In this document: piece by piece, positions 26,394-36,362 of the stretch
Layout: every line of letters starts with the position of its first letter
Numbering within the stretch: the stretch's first letter is position 1
NCBI GenBank assembly: GCA_963739995.1
Contig: CAVUCH010000004.1
Location: 434,001-498,000 of the forward strand
Direction: 5' to 3'
DNA: 64,000 bases
From: CAVUCH01 sp963739995
GTDB taxonomy: Bacteria > Acidobacteriota > Vicinamibacteria > Vicinamibacterales > JAENWD01
Translations under genes and position numbers: made by a program
The notes under the pieces: model-generated
What the model saw: the letters and a program-made list of their open reading frames with translations, nothing else
Database searches by the model: none
What the model was told of the DNA's origin: nothing

Positions 26394-26420
26394 CATGGAC
26401 AATCCATGGACAATCGGTAG
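26394..26420 (+). promoter_or_regulatory. Putative integrase arm-type sites, right end
   Basis: This is an exact copy of 18268-18294 in the same orientation, 95 bp before the right tRNA repeat. It is also upstream of the three-gene operon on the other strand and could affect its promoter. Confidence 0.55.
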
Positions 26421-26515
26421 CGGCCGGGGGTAGATCGGGGTTGCCTCGGGTATGCGAAAATCCCAGAAAAACCAGGAGCAGCGGTTTCCCGCTGCCCCCG
26501 GTTGCCTCATACCCA

Positions 26516-26564
26516 CGGCCTTCTAAGCCGAGGGTCGCAGGTTCGAGTCCTGCCGGGCGCGCCA
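26516..26564 (+). repeat. attR of island 1 / left boundary of island 2
   Basis: This is a 49-bp perfect copy of the tRNA-Arg 3' part from the anticodon stem through CCA. It lacks the 5' half and cannot make a tRNA. TGCCCCCGGTTGCCTC at 26493-26508 also occurs just before the third copy (37964-37979). Confidence 0.92.
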
Positions 26565-27632
26565 ACATTTTCGATTCATTCAGTGAATCAACGGATTGGG
26601 CATCCGTCCCAGTCCGTCACCGTCCTCCGCAGACCGTCAGTTTCCGCGCGGCAGACCGCGTGGCAGGGGTGTTCGCGTGGCAGACCGCGTGGCACCTTGG
26701 CGTTCAAGACTCGGAGAATCATGAGGGCCCGTCTCAGACTGAGTGCGGGTCGATGTCCCGGCTAATCGCCGACGATCCAGCTGGAGGAATGCTGTGAGAT
26801 ACAAGCCGCTGCCACAGCCAGCGAACGGGCCCATCTCATCGAAGGCCAATCCGGGAGTGCTGACCCTCAACGACGGAGCTTCACGCCACCTGCTGAGGCA
26901 TCGCGGGGATGGCGACAACCGCCTTACGCCTGCGAGTTCCGCGTCCGCGATCGCGATTGGCGCGATTCGCCGTGGCGTCAACCTCGGCGACGTGCACGGT
27001 TGCTCGGCCACACCGCCCCAACACCACACGCCGGTTCTATGGGCGGTTCGCGATCGAGCGGCAACGGGAGGTGAGCGCCGCGCTCAAGGAGCGACTGGCG
27101 GAGGTTTTCGAGCCGAAGCTTGTGTCATCGTCCTAACAGTCGGAGCGCCCAGGCGGTGGGCTTATAGCCGAAGATCTTGTGCGGGCTGGATCGTTCCCAC
27201 TCGTCGCCGTCCGTCAGTTCTTAGAAATCGCACACCTTCCCCTTCTGCCAACGAGTCGGTGTCGACCACGCCGGGGGTCTGCTCGCGCGAGGTTCACCTA
27301 CAGTCGCAGCACGCAAGCGGCCCGGTCTTCGCCATCGAGGCGACGGGTAGGTTGCGCGGATTGCTTCGAGACGCGTGGGTCGCCGGTCGTCTCATCGTCG
27401 ACGAGCGCCTGGAGCGCCGCGGGTGAGGCCGAGAACCGGCGGACCAGCAGGTTCAGCCGCAGGTCGTTGCTCGATCCGGAATACCAGGTGAGCCGATGCC
27501 GGTACTGGTTTCCACCGCGCCGACCGAACGGCACCCTCCTGCGCGCGACGGGCGTGCACAGTTCCAACGAAGTGCCTGTCTGGGCGAGCCGTGCTGCTGG
27601 AACTCCCGCCGAGCGGCGGGCTTCGAGCTCGG
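26565..27632. other. About 1.07 kb without a supported gene
   Basis: Open frames here have unlikely composition and no ribosome-binding sites. The first 140 bp carry repeated GCGTGGCA-type motifs also found after 38035. A short segment near 27035-27136 (RFYGRFAIERQREVSAALKE in one frame) looks protein-like and may be a gene remnant. Confidence 0.45.
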
Positions 27633-27914
27633 TCAGCTCCCGGGTGGTTTCTTGGCTGCGTCCTTGCGTCGATCTTTCCGCCGGTCCTGAGCGTGGTCGG
27701 TTCCGGGCTCGTCGACGACCTCCTCTCTGTCGTCGGCCTTGTCTTTCGCCTCGTCCTTCGCTTCGTCCTTCTTCTCCTCGGCTTCCTTCTTCTTCTCGTC
27801 CTTGTCCTTGTTCTTGTTCTTGTTCTTGTCCTTCTCCTGGGCAAGGACGATCAGCGGCGCGCTCAACACGGCCAGCTCGGCCACGAACGCTCGTCGACTG
27901 ATGGTGTTCGGCAC
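27633..27914 (-). CDS. Exported Lys/Asp-rich low-complexity protein
   Basis: This is a 93-residue protein. Its N-terminus ISRRAFVAELAVLSAPLIVLAQ is a signal peptide with a twin-Arg. The mature protein is almost only Lys, Asp, Glu and Ala (KNKNKNKDKDEKKK) and ends KKPPGS. GTG at 27914 follows a GGGGGA about 6 bases upstream. The DNA shows microsatellite-like CTTGTT/CTTGTC hexamers, so length may vary between strains. No known family. Confidence 0.55.
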   Translation of the reverse strand: MPNTISRRAFVAELAVLSAPLIVLAQEKDKNKNKNKDKDEKKKEAEEKKDEAKDEAKDKADDREEVVDEPGTDHAQDRRKDRRKDAAKKPPGS

Positions 27915-28580
27915 AACGTCCCCCTTCCCTTCGGCGCGTGAACCTCGACACCCGACCTCGAAATATAGCGCAATACTGCTTCGTGAGCGCACGCTTTCTC
28001 TTCCGACTCGCTCGCACGTTTCCCGCCGATGTAATCATTACGCTTACCGGAGCGTGTCGAAAGGTGACGCGCCGCGCGCCCATTCCATGACTGGCGCTCC
28101 GGCGCCGCGTGCCGCGAGCATGCGCCGCCGGACCAGGGGGTTGAGATGCGGACGCTCCGCCAGATTGAATCCGAAATCAACCTGCCGGTCGCCGAGCCGG
28201 ATCGATGGCTTGTCTTCCCGACCAACCCGTCCGTTGAAATACGAAATGGTGCTTTCGTCGCTCAGAGGCCCGGACTCGTCGCAGACGACTCGCAAGGCAC
28301 GCGCCCGACGGGACCATGAAATCAGCAACGAGTTCAGTGCCGTCCCGGTTACATCGAGTAGCCACCGAACCTGTGCACGAGCCAAAACAATGGGTCGACC
28401 GAGGGGACGTGTGGGTCTTACCTCTCACTGGCGAGCGCAAGCCATACCTGTTGATCCGTCGCGCCTTCGACCTCTCCCGCGCCTGGACCGGAGGACCGGA
28501 GGCTTGATTTGCGATTAAGAATCGATTTAAAGACTGGCCTGTGTGAGAGTAGCGCCGCACCTATGGACAGGAGAGCTGAC
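27915..28580. other. Gap with a possible PD40 kinase remnant
   Basis: At about 28400-28460 (+) the frame reads GDVWVLPLTGERKPYLL, very like the repeated strand of kinase PD40 propellers, with no gene around it. A minus-strand stretch 28044-28385 has protein-like composition (STISYFNGRVGREDKPSIRL) but no start signal and no family. Otherwise nothing supported. Confidence 0.4.
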
Positions 28581-29105
28581 ATGAAGAAGAGACAGGTTGT
28601 CACACGTACGGCGGGGATCGTCTTGATGGCCGGAGTACTGCTGGGCACGGGCGACCGGCTGCAGGCGAATGACGACTCAGTGGACCGGGCCGCCAACGAG
28701 CAGACCCAGAGGATTGAGGGGGTCTGGCTCCCCATGGTCACTATTACGGACTGCCAGACACAAGCCGTGATCACGACATTCCCGTCAATGGAGATCTACG
28801 TGCGTGGTGGAGGCTACGTCGGGTTCGGTGCCGTCCAAAAGTCAGACCAGGTTGGTATGGGCGCCTGGCGGCACGTCGGCGGGAGGAACTACGTCTCCCA
28901 GTACCAGTTCTTCGGCTATGCTCCCGCTCCCGGCGGTGCTCCCGACGGCCCGCCAGACGGGACTCTCCTCAAGGTTTCGGCCACGATCCAGCTCAATGCT
29001 GCCGGCACGGCGTTTTCCAGCTCGGAGACGGCGGACGTGGTCGATCTCGCCGGCAACGTTCTGGCACGAATCTGCGGGCACCGGGAGGCGACGCGGCTGC
29101 AGTAG
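28581..29105 (+). CDS. Exported protein of unknown function (174 aa)
   Basis: The signal peptide (residues 1-29, GIVLMAGVLLGTGDRLQA) is followed by an all-beta domain: RIEGVWLPMVTITDCQTQA, ATIQLNAAGTAFSSSETADVVD and a terminal CGHREATR. Similar small exported beta proteins with an early GvW....D/NC motif are frequent in Acidobacteria, where function is unknown. Two Cys residues could form a disulfide. AGGAGAG precedes the ATG by 8 bases. The start was placed after the upstream extension because only this one gives a clean signal peptide. A terminator-like hairpin follows. Confidence 0.7.
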   Translation: MKKRQVVTRTAGIVLMAGVLLGTGDRLQANDDSVDRAANEQTQRIEGVWLPMVTITDCQTQAVITTFPSMEIYVRGGGYVGFGAVQKSDQVGMGAWRHVGGRNYVSQYQFFGYAPAPGGAPDGPPDGTLLKVSATIQLNAAGTAFSSSETADVVDLAGNVLARICGHREATRLQ

Positions 29106-29140
29106 CGGAGCACCGCCCTGACATCCAACTTCAGACATGA

Positions 29141-29165
29141 AGAGACGGCGCGGCGAGCCGTCTCT
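29141..29165 (+). terminator. Terminator-like hairpin
   Basis: AGAGACGGC (29141-29149) and GCCGTCTCT (29157-29165) form a perfect 9-bp stem with a 7-base loop, 36 bp after the exported-protein stop. No T-run follows, so Rho-independent function is uncertain. Confidence 0.45.
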
Positions 29166-29845
29166 CCGTGTCGCCGCGCTCGCCTACCTCAGCAGAGACG
29201 AGCCACTGCCATTGATTCTCCCGGGCAACAAACTACGGTAAACGCCGTAGTGTGGACCGATTCGCGGTGCCTCGCCCCCCCGGGGTAAACCCCAGCGCAG
29301 CGGGGACGCGATGACTCAAACGGCGACCTGGTGATGGGCGTTCACGGAGTCGCCAGCCACTCAGCCGTCTGCCACGTCGTGTGCGGCGACGGCCCGGCCC
29401 ATAGGCGCCGTCAGGCAAACGTGGGCTCCTACGACTCACCACTATCCGCCCCAAGCCACATCCATGCGCGGTGAGGCGTATGGCCAGCCCACGACAGATT
29501 CGCCGTGACGAACTGACCGTCGGCGAGCCGGACGTTCAGCACGCCATTGGCGGGTGAGGTGGTGAAAGGAAAACCGCCGCCCTCGCTCCCCTCCCCACCA
29601 GAAATAGAAACAAATCTTCCCTCAATTCTATTTTCCTGGCGAGAGTGTCTGGGGAGCCTTGAATCCTTTCACTACTTCACCACCAGCCGCCTCCCAACGG
29701 CTGGATGCCCGTTCGCCTTCTGATGCGCCGAACGTTTGATGCATCTCGTCGCCCCCCCGCCGACCGGCGGGGCACAGGATACGCGGGGGGAAGAGGGCGG
29801 GTCCTGAATACAGCGTAGGGTTCGCCGCTTTTGTGCGAACAGCGG
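29166..29845. other. Gap with dispersed repeat copy and imperfect inverted repeat
   Basis: Bases 29305-29396 resemble 63683-63775, including a 19-bp identical core at 29372-29390. An 18-bp inverted repeat (16 of 18 pairs) lies at 29553-29570 and 29664-29681. An AT-richer island (29600-29640) stands out against the local base composition. No gene is supported. Confidence 0.5.
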
Positions 29846-32443
29846 CTACCGTCCGCTCAAGACGGACGACCAGTTGGTAAGCACGGTCAATCGCGTGGCC
29901 TGCTGGCCCTCGGGTACAATCAGGAGGAACCGCTGCCCGTCAGCCGTGACGTCGTACTGGTCCTCCACAGGGTTGACCCAAAACCGTGGCTCGAACAGCG
30001 TGCGTGGAGCACCGGGGTTCGCCGGATCGCGAGTGTCAACCGACATCATCACGCCGTCCAACGTGAGATAGAAGAGCTCCTTGCCATCTGCGCGCCAGCG
30101 TGGTTGGCTGCCGCCGCGGGTCGAGACGCGGACGCGCCCCCCAGGTCTCATAAACGGCTGCAGGTAAACCTCCCATTGCCCGGTGTCGTTGGCGCTGTAC
30201 GCGAGCCATCGGCCATCACGAGAGACATGAGGCTCGTCCACCAGCGACGATGACTCAATGAGCGAAACTGGTTTTTGATCTCCGCCGAGCGGTACCGCCG
30301 AGACGTTTTGCATACCCAGCCCAAGAATTACGAACCGCCCGTCGTGAGTCCAATCTTCCAGGCCTGTAGCAATTCCAGCGAACAGCGTTGTGCGCCCAAT
30401 CTGATCGATTCTCCGCTTGTACACACCATCCACGGAGTTGAATGCGACCTCACGGCTGTCTGGCGACCAGATGGGATCACTTTCTGCGTCGTCTCCTGTT
30501 GTGAGTCGCGCGTGGATGGGCCGAGTCAGCTCGATCACGAACAAAGCACTGCCCAGTCGGGAATCGATCTCTTCCGAGACGGCGCGCTGCCCATCCGGTG
30601 CGAGCGCGATCTGCCGGTAACGGCGCACCTCTCCGATTTCGTCGACCCTGCGGCCGTTTCTGTCGAACCATGTGAGGCTGCCGGGTGGGAGCACGCTGCC
30701 ATTGGACCAGACGAGGGTGTCACCGTTCACGGCAACTCCGGTGTACGGGCCAAAAAATTCGATCCCTGATCCGATGGTGACTGGATCACCCGTCAGGCGA
30801 TGGTGCTCGAGATCGAACCGCTGCGCGAACAGTGTGCCCTGGCGTCCATAGAGCAGGTAGCCACGCGGAGAGACTTTCGCCCAGGCGGGCTCTGGCAGCA
30901 GGCGAGTTACGGCGGAAGAATCGAGCGTGCCCAAAAACACGCCTCGTCGCGCCGGGTTGCCGCTCTCTTGTGAGTACAGAAAACTTCGTCCATCAGGCAG
31001 GAACGAGGGGAGAGACTGGCGGGGGACTTCAGGATCGGCTCGATATAGGTCGGTCACATGCCCATCGGCAATTGACAGCCGGCGCAGCCGTGGCCCGCCG
31101 AGGAGGATGTCATCGCCGCTCCAGGCACCGCCAAAGAGCCACGACACGCCGTCTGGTGCTCGCCCGACCGTGCGAATACCGCCGGTGGCGACGTTTACGA
31201 CTTTGATCTCACTATTGGCGATCACTACCAAGAAACGGCTGTCAGGCGACCATGTCAGCGGCTGGGCGTGCTCGGTGCCCGCCACCCAGGTCGTCTCGCC
31301 ATCTGCCAGTCGGCGGACAAGGATCAGGCGTCCCTCTTGGTCAACTCCAGAGAACGAGTACAGCGACAGGTAGCGCCCGTCAGTCGAGAGGAACGGCATC
31401 ACCAGCCACGCGTTGGGAAAGTCGATGAACGACTTCACAGCGGGTGCTGCGGGGACCCTTGGCGCACGGCCGGAGGGACGGTAGAGTGCCGCGATGGTAG
31501 TGGCTAGGAACAGCGCGGCGATCACCCACGGGACCACGGCTCGACGTGACCGCGACTTCGATGGTGCGACGGTGCTTGGCGCTTCGGCTGTCTGTACGAA
31601 TCGCCGGAGTGCTATCCAGAGGTCGTGGCCACTGGACCAACGGCCCTCCGGGTTCTTCGCGAGGCAGGTCCGAATGAACGCGTCGACTGCAGGGGGGGCC
31701 ACCTGATCGGAGCTGGCGGCGAGAGGGGCCGGCTCGTGCTCGAGCACTGCAGCGATCACGCTTGCCGGCGTGTCACCACCAAAGGCGCGCCGGCCCGTGA
31801 GCATTTCGTACAACACGCACCCGAAGCCGAACACGTCCGTGCGCGTGTCAGCCTCGGCCCCTTGCAGTTGCTCCGGCGCCATGTACTGCAGCGTGCCGAG
31901 AATGGTGCCGTGGCTCGTCAGGGGCTCCGCCAGGGTGGTTGCGGTCTGCCCCTTTACGATGGCCTGCTCTCGTGGCTTCGCCAGGCCGAAGTCCAGAAGC
32001 TTCGCCCCTGACTTGGTCAGCATCACGTTGCCGGGCTTCAGGTCCCGGTGAACGATGCCGGCCTTATGCGCGGCCGCAAGGGCATCGGCGATCTGGATGC
32101 CATAGTGGAGCGCCTGATCGAGGGGCAGCTTCCCACGAGCCAGGCGGGCCGCGAGTGTCTCCCCGGCCAAGAACTCCATGACGAGGAAATCGGTCCCCTC
32201 GTGCTGCCCGATGTCGTGGAGCGTGCAGATGTGCGGGTGTGACAGCGCGGCCACAGCACGGGCCTCGCGCTCAAACCGCTGGCGGGCGGCCGCGTCGTTG
32301 GTCAGGTCAGGTGGGAGCACCTTGAGGGCGACGGTGCGGTCCAGGCGCGTGTCTCGCGCACGGTAGACCTCCCCCATGCCGCCCGCGCCGGCGGGGCTGA
32401 CGATCTCGTAGGGACCGAGCCGGGCGCCGACCTCCAGAGCCAT
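29846..32443 (-). CDS. Transmembrane Ser/Thr kinase with PD40/WD40-like propeller
   Basis: This is an 865-residue PknB-type kinase. The kinase domain (about 10-275) has glycine loop GAGGMGEVY, Lys in VALKVLP, catalytic HRDLKPGN and DFGLAKP. A transmembrane helix (VVPWVIAALFLATTIAAL) is near 305-325. An extracytoplasmic beta-propeller of TolB/PD40 repeats (WSPDSRFLVV, DGRWLAYSANDTGQWEVYL, GGSQPRWRADGKELFYL) runs to the C-terminus. It likely senses a periplasmic ligand and phosphorylates cytoplasmic proteins. ATG 32443 follows a remnant ending MLDNVDK and stop, the same junction seen between the kinases at 45845, so an upstream kinase seems to have been lost. The 3' half is less GC-rich than backbone genes. 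Confidence 0.93.
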   Translation of the reverse strand: MALEVGARLGPYEIVSPAGAGGMGEVYRARDTRLDRTVALKVLPPDLTNDAAARQRFEREARAVAALSHPHICTLHDIGQHEGTDFLVMEFLAGETLAARLARGKLPLDQALHYGIQIADALAAAHKAGIVHRDLKPGNVMLTKSGAKLLDFGLAKPREQAIVKGQTATTLAEPLTSHGTILGTLQYMAPEQLQGAEADTRTDVFGFGCVLYEMLTGRRAFGGDTPASVIAAVLEHEPAPLAASSDQVAPPAVDAFIRTCLAKNPEGRWSSGHDLWIALRRFVQTAEAPSTVAPSKSRSRRAVVPWVIAALFLATTIAALYRPSGRAPRVPAAPAVKSFIDFPNAWLVMPFLSTDGRYLSLYSFSGVDQEGRLILVRRLADGETTWVAGTEHAQPLTWSPDSRFLVVIANSEIKVVNVATGGIRTVGRAPDGVSWLFGGAWSGDDILLGGPRLRRLSIADGHVTDLYRADPEVPRQSLPSFLPDGRSFLYSQESGNPARRGVFLGTLDSSAVTRLLPEPAWAKVSPRGYLLYGRQGTLFAQRFDLEHHRLTGDPVTIGSGIEFFGPYTGVAVNGDTLVWSNGSVLPPGSLTWFDRNGRRVDEIGEVRRYRQIALAPDGQRAVSEEIDSRLGSALFVIELTRPIHARLTTGDDAESDPIWSPDSREVAFNSVDGVYKRRIDQIGRTTLFAGIATGLEDWTHDGRFVILGLGMQNVSAVPLGGDQKPVSLIESSSLVDEPHVSRDGRWLAYSANDTGQWEVYLQPFMRPGGRVRVSTRGGSQPRWRADGKELFYLTLDGVMMSVDTRDPANPGAPRTLFEPRFWVNPVEDQYDVTADGQRFLLIVPEGQQATRLTVLTNWSSVLSGR

Positions 32444-32478
32444 CACTTATCCACGTTGTCGAGCATCTAGATGCTGCC
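32443..32478 (-). pseudogene. Remnant of a kinase PD40 C-terminus
   Basis: Read on the minus strand this is GGCAGCATC, then a TAG where the intact copies have TGG (Trp), then MLDNVDK and TGA, overlapping the ATG of the next kinase as TGATG. Intact or longer copies of the junction lie at 39328-39372 and 45829-45873. Confidence 0.6.
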
Positions 32479-32665
32479 AATCAATCGCGAATAGGAACGA
32501 TGCGTCTGAAGTCGCCGACACAAAAGCCGCGCCAAGCGGCGTGCGGCACGATGGTCCGACGTGCATCGCCGAAGTGGGTCATCGAAAGGGAGCCGTTAGC
32601 TCGCCTCCGACCACTGAAGCGGACGCCAGGCGTTGGTTGGGCCGCGGCATCAGATAAACGAGCTG

Positions 32666-35495
32666 TCATGGTTTGCCGAGTACTGCCAGCCGTTGACGGG
32701 CGGTGGCCAGCTCGGGGATGTCGGTGTCGCCATCCTTCCAGTCGTCGGCGAAGCGCTCGTACAACTGGCGGGCGCGCATCGTGTCGCCGAGTCGTTCGTA
32801 TACCTGCGCCAGGCGAAACCGATCCAGAATCCAGAGACCGGGCCAGGCGATCGCAGTGACGCTCGGATGATTCACGACTGCCTCGTACCGAGCGGCCGCT
32901 TCGGGCCACATGCTCTGCGCTTCGTAGAGGCGGGCCAGAACCTGAAAGCGGAGCGGCACTTCCGTGTTTTGAGCGAGTGGCTCGATCAGTCTGCGTGCCG
33001 CCTTCAGGTCCCCACGAACGAACGCCAGGCACCCGCGAGCGAACTGCAGTTCCTCGCTGATGAACGAGCTTTCAGAGCCGCGTTCCATCTCCTGGAATGT
33101 CGCCACGAGGGTCGCTAAAGGTTCCTGAAGGTTGGCTTCCACCGCGAAGACCGCCCACCAGCGAAGCGACAACAGCGCCTTGGCCGCTCGTGCGACGTCC
33201 TCTTGCGACAACACCACTGGTCGTCCTAATCGCAAGTTCAGCCACATCAGGTTCAACGTGGTGAGATCGATCGGTGTTCCTATCGCCTTGAGCTCCTCGC
33301 GTCTGGCGATCTCCTGCAGAGTCCGAGCTTCCCTCAGCCTTCCTGACATGATGTGCGTCCATGCCCTGTACACTGCCACCGCTGCTCCGGGCAGCTTTCC
33401 TTCCCTCTCAAATCGATCGAGAGCCTCCAGCATGGCCTTCCAATCGCGCCGAACAGCGAGAGTCTTCACAACCGCAACGGCAGGGTCCTGTCCCGTGCGC
33501 GCCCTGTAGTCCTGCGCCACGCGTGCGATCTCCTCTCCCTTGCCCTGGATCTGAAGGGAAAAGCTGAGGCTGTCCAAATTGAGGAAGCTCGGATTGATTT
33601 GATAAGCGGCACGAAGGTGCGGCTCGGCCGAGACGTGGTCCTCCAGCACGATCATGTACAAGACACCGAGCAGGTTCGCCGCCTCCCCATCATATGGGTA
33701 CAGCCGACGGCAGCTCTTCAGAAGTTCGATCTCCGGAGCGTAATCGTACAGCGCGTCGAGATAGAGGATCTCCGCCATCAAGCGGCCGTGCTCGGGCAGT
33801 CGGACGGAACGTCGATAGGCCTGTTCGGCGCTCGCACGGCCAGCCCGCCACTCGCCCAGATTTTGGTAGTCATAGGCGAGCCCCTTGTACGCATCCACGA
33901 ATTCGGGATCGATCGTTACCGCCCTCTTGTGAAGGCCGAGCGCCACGTCGGATCTACCATTTCCCGCTTCGATCTCAGCGGACGCATACGCCTGGAAGGC
34001 GGCGAGAGACCGGGTTGTGGGCGCCGCGGTGAGGGCAATCGCGCCTGGGGCTTCTCCTGCGACCCGGCGCAGCTCAATAGCAATCTGATGGAGTACTCCC
34101 AGACATGTCTGCTCGGATCGAACGGTCACCGACTGGGTGAAAATGGGCATGCTACGGCCTGCGCGAAACAGGTCGATTGTGACGCGGAAGCTCCCGCTCT
34201 CTGGCTCGATGCTCCCGACGATGAACGCGCACTTCCCTCCGGCGCATGCCTGGTCAACGACCGATCGGCCGAGCGTCGGCAGCGGGTCCTGGGGCTGTAT
34301 GTTCAAGGCAGACTTCAGGCCGTCGCCGCGGATCACGTTCACGTACGTCGACCGTGACAGAAGATTCTCGAATGCATCACGCACGGCGGTATCGAACTCG
34401 GGGCGGCCGGTTCTGTTCTCGAAGTCCGCCACGATGACGCCCTCGCGACGGTCGAAGCCCGGTTCCGGTCGGAACCACCGCCAAGCACCGAAGCCTGCAG
34501 CCAGCAGTAGACATGCGAGTGCGCCTATGAGAACGCGTCGGCGGCGTGGGCTCCTGAGTCGCCCCAGCCAATTCGTTCGCGGCGCAACGGAATCGACACC
34601 ACTTAGCGGGCGCGGCGCCGAAGCGTCGGAGTCCGTGGACCTATTGAATTTCCGCAGATCCACCGCGAGCTGGTCGGTGTGCTGATACCTGTCGCGTGGG
34701 TCCTTTTCAAGGCACTGGGCGATGATCCGCTGCAGCTCCGGCGGCATCGCCGGGTTGATCTCGGCGGCGGGCACGGGCTGATCCCTGATGATCGAGCTAA
34801 GCACGTCGGTACTCGGTACGGCCCTGAAACGGCGTGCGTCCGGTGACCATTTCGTACAGCACCGTGCCGAATGAAAAGATATCGCTGCGCGCGTCTAACA
34901 CGTCTCCGCGCGCCTGCTCCGGGGACATGTAGGCGGTGGTGCCCATAACCATGCCGGCCTCGGTCTTTAGGACGGTTCGCGTCTTGTCCGCTTCCGCAAT
35001 CTCCGGAGCAGCTGGTGCGAGCTTCGCCAGTCCGAAGTCCAGCACCTTCACGATGCCATCGGGCCGGAGCATGACGTTCTCGGGCTTGATGTCGCGGTGG
35101 ACGATGCCAGCGGCATGGGCGGCGCTCAGGGCCGCCGCGACCTGAATCGCGACTTCGAGCGCCTCGTGGATCGACAGCCGCGTCGTGGAGAACCGCTGCC
35201 GGAGCGTCCCGCCCTCGACGTACTCCATTGCGATGTAGTACTGGCCGTCGCTGGCTTGGCCGAGTGCATGGATCGTGCAGACGTTCGGGTGATTGAGGGC
35301 CGATGCGGCTCGCGCCTCCTGCTCGAACCTCTCGACGCGGAGGGGCTCGCGGGTGAGATCGGCAGGCAGAACCTTCAGTGCGACCTTCCGGCCCAGACGC
35401 ACCTCGGTGGCGAGCCACACCTCGCCCATCCCGCCGGAGCCGAGGGGGCGCAGGATCTCATAGGCGTCGAGCCGAGAGCCGGGCTCAAGGGCCAT
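32666..35495 (-). pseudogene. Transmembrane Ser/Thr kinase with TPR region, frameshifted
   Basis: The N-terminal frame (35495 to about 34797) encodes kinase subdomains I-IX: GSGGMGEVWLA, HRDIKPENVML, DFGLAKL, AYMSPEQARGD and EMVTGRTPFQG. It stops after GRTEYRRA. A +1 frame continues with VLSSIIRDQPVPAAEINPAM, the end of the kinase, then a transmembrane helix (VLIGALACLLLAAGFGAW), a predicted GGDEF-free beta domain and several TPRs to 32666. Deleting one T near 34810 restores TETDVL and one protein of about 943 residues. Either a real lesion or a sequencing error. The promoter at 35506-35518 is the same as that of the kinase at 48666. Confidence 0.85.
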
Positions 35496-35505
35496 CGATG
35501 TGCGG

Positions 35506-35518
35506 GGATTATACGTGG
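35506..35518 (-). promoter_or_regulatory. Kinase promoter, perfect TATAAT close to the start codon
   Basis: On the minus strand CCACGTATAATCC places TATAAT only 12 bases before the ATG at 35495, so transcription should begin about 5 bases before the start codon. The same 13 bp occur upstream of the kinase at 48666. Confidence 0.6.
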
Positions 35519-35835
35519 TTCGGGGCCACCTGACCGCCGTCGTTTGCTGATCGGGACCGGGGTGACAGGATGGGCCCTGTCAGTGGGGGGTTCCGAATAC
35601 GTCACGGCAGCCCGTCGCACAAGGGGCCGGACCTCGCGGCCGCAGCGGCGGGCCATAAAACCGTAGGCGCGGCAGGGTCTACTGCTTGATGATGACTTCA
35701 CCTCGATGATCACGGCCATTGCGACGGGCTGGCCGTCCTTGTCCTGAGAGCGCAGTAGGCCGACCGTGATAGGCTGATCGGCCCATAACAAGTGTACGAC
35801 TACGCCCATGTCGTTCACAGAAATCGAGAGGCCGC
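35519..35835. other. Gap of about 320 bp between divergent genes
   Basis: Only kinase-promoter upstream DNA and the leader of the VOC gene are here. I see no supported gene, repeat or hairpin. Confidence 0.5.
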
Positions 35836-36327
35836 ATGCATGATGAGTTCGACCATCTTGTAAGTCTCTACGACGGCGGAAGGATCACTCGCCGCCAGCT
35901 CATGCAAGGGCTGCTCGCCACTGGCATTAGTGCTCGGGCGGCGCCGATGGCCGCCAGTGCGACAGCAGTCCCCGTCTTCCAGGCCCGCAGCATCAATCAC
36001 GTCACTCTATACGTCTCAGATGTCGCCCGCAGCAAAGCGTTTTACCAGTCTCTGACGGGTCTGCCTGTGCGGGCGGAGGATCCCACCTTCTGCGAACTCA
36101 GCCTCGAGAACGCCTTCTTGGGCCTTTACGCGCCGGATTCAGCACAGCGCGCCGGCATCGATCATTTCTGTTTCGGGATCGAGCAATACGATCCGTCGAC
36201 TGCGCTGGCCAAACTCCAGGCCGCTGTACCCAGCGCGCAACCGACTTTGGAGAACGCGGATCAGGTCTATGTCCGGGATCCCGACGGGGTCCGCGTCCAA
36301 TTCGCCGATGTGAAATACAAGCTCTGA
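35836..36327 (+). CDS. VOC (glyoxalase/bleomycin-resistance) protein with leader
   Basis: This is a 163-residue protein. The N-terminus has TRRQLMQGLLATG, a twin-arginine-like signal, followed by a single VOC module: SINHVTLYVSDVARSKAFYQ, a central Glu/His strand and YVRDPDGVRVQFADVKY. The metal-binding His in NHVTL and the Glu/Gln near the end fit the superfamily, which includes dioxygenases, lactoylglutathione lyase and antibiotic-binding proteins. Substrate unknown. An exported VOC module is similar in layout to the frameshifted gene at 17287-18013. It is followed after 35 bp by the YdjM-like gene on the same strand. Confidence 0.82.
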   Translation: MHDEFDHLVSLYDGGRITRRQLMQGLLATGISARAAPMAASATAVPVFQARSINHVTLYVSDVARSKAFYQSLTGLPVRAEDPTFCELSLENAFLGLYAPDSAQRAGIDHFCFGIEQYDPSTALAKLQAAVPSAQPTLENADQVYVRDPDGVRVQFADVKYKL

Positions 36328-36362
36328 GGTCGTAGCGCCGACTTGCACTTTCGTAAGCACGC

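Larger units (their letters stand above)
18205..26564. mobile_element. tRNA-Arg integrated island 1 (about 8.3 kb)
   Basis: The island is bounded by a 49-bp perfect direct repeat of the tRNA-Arg 3' end (18205-18253 and 26516-26564). The integrase lies 66 bp inside the tRNA-proximal end. Identical 27-bp sequences sit 14 bp inside the left repeat and 95 bp inside the right one. Cargo comprises an integrase/excisionase, an integron platform, a PIN pair and a three-gene operon. No conjugation genes are present, so it would need mobilisation by another element. Confidence 0.85.

Noticed and set aside
26743..27426. A 227-residue plus-strand gene at the start of island 2
   Set aside because: No conserved motif, weak composition and no ribosome-binding site; treated as non-coding or remnant DNA.
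28044..28385. A 113-residue minus-strand gene
   Set aside because: Part of it looks protein-like, but no start signal or family was seen; noted only as a possible remnant.
34797..34815. Programmed frameshifting in the kinase genes
   Set aside because: The two kinases need shifts of opposite sign, no slippery heptamer or downstream structure is evident, and similar single-base breaks occur in unrelated genes.
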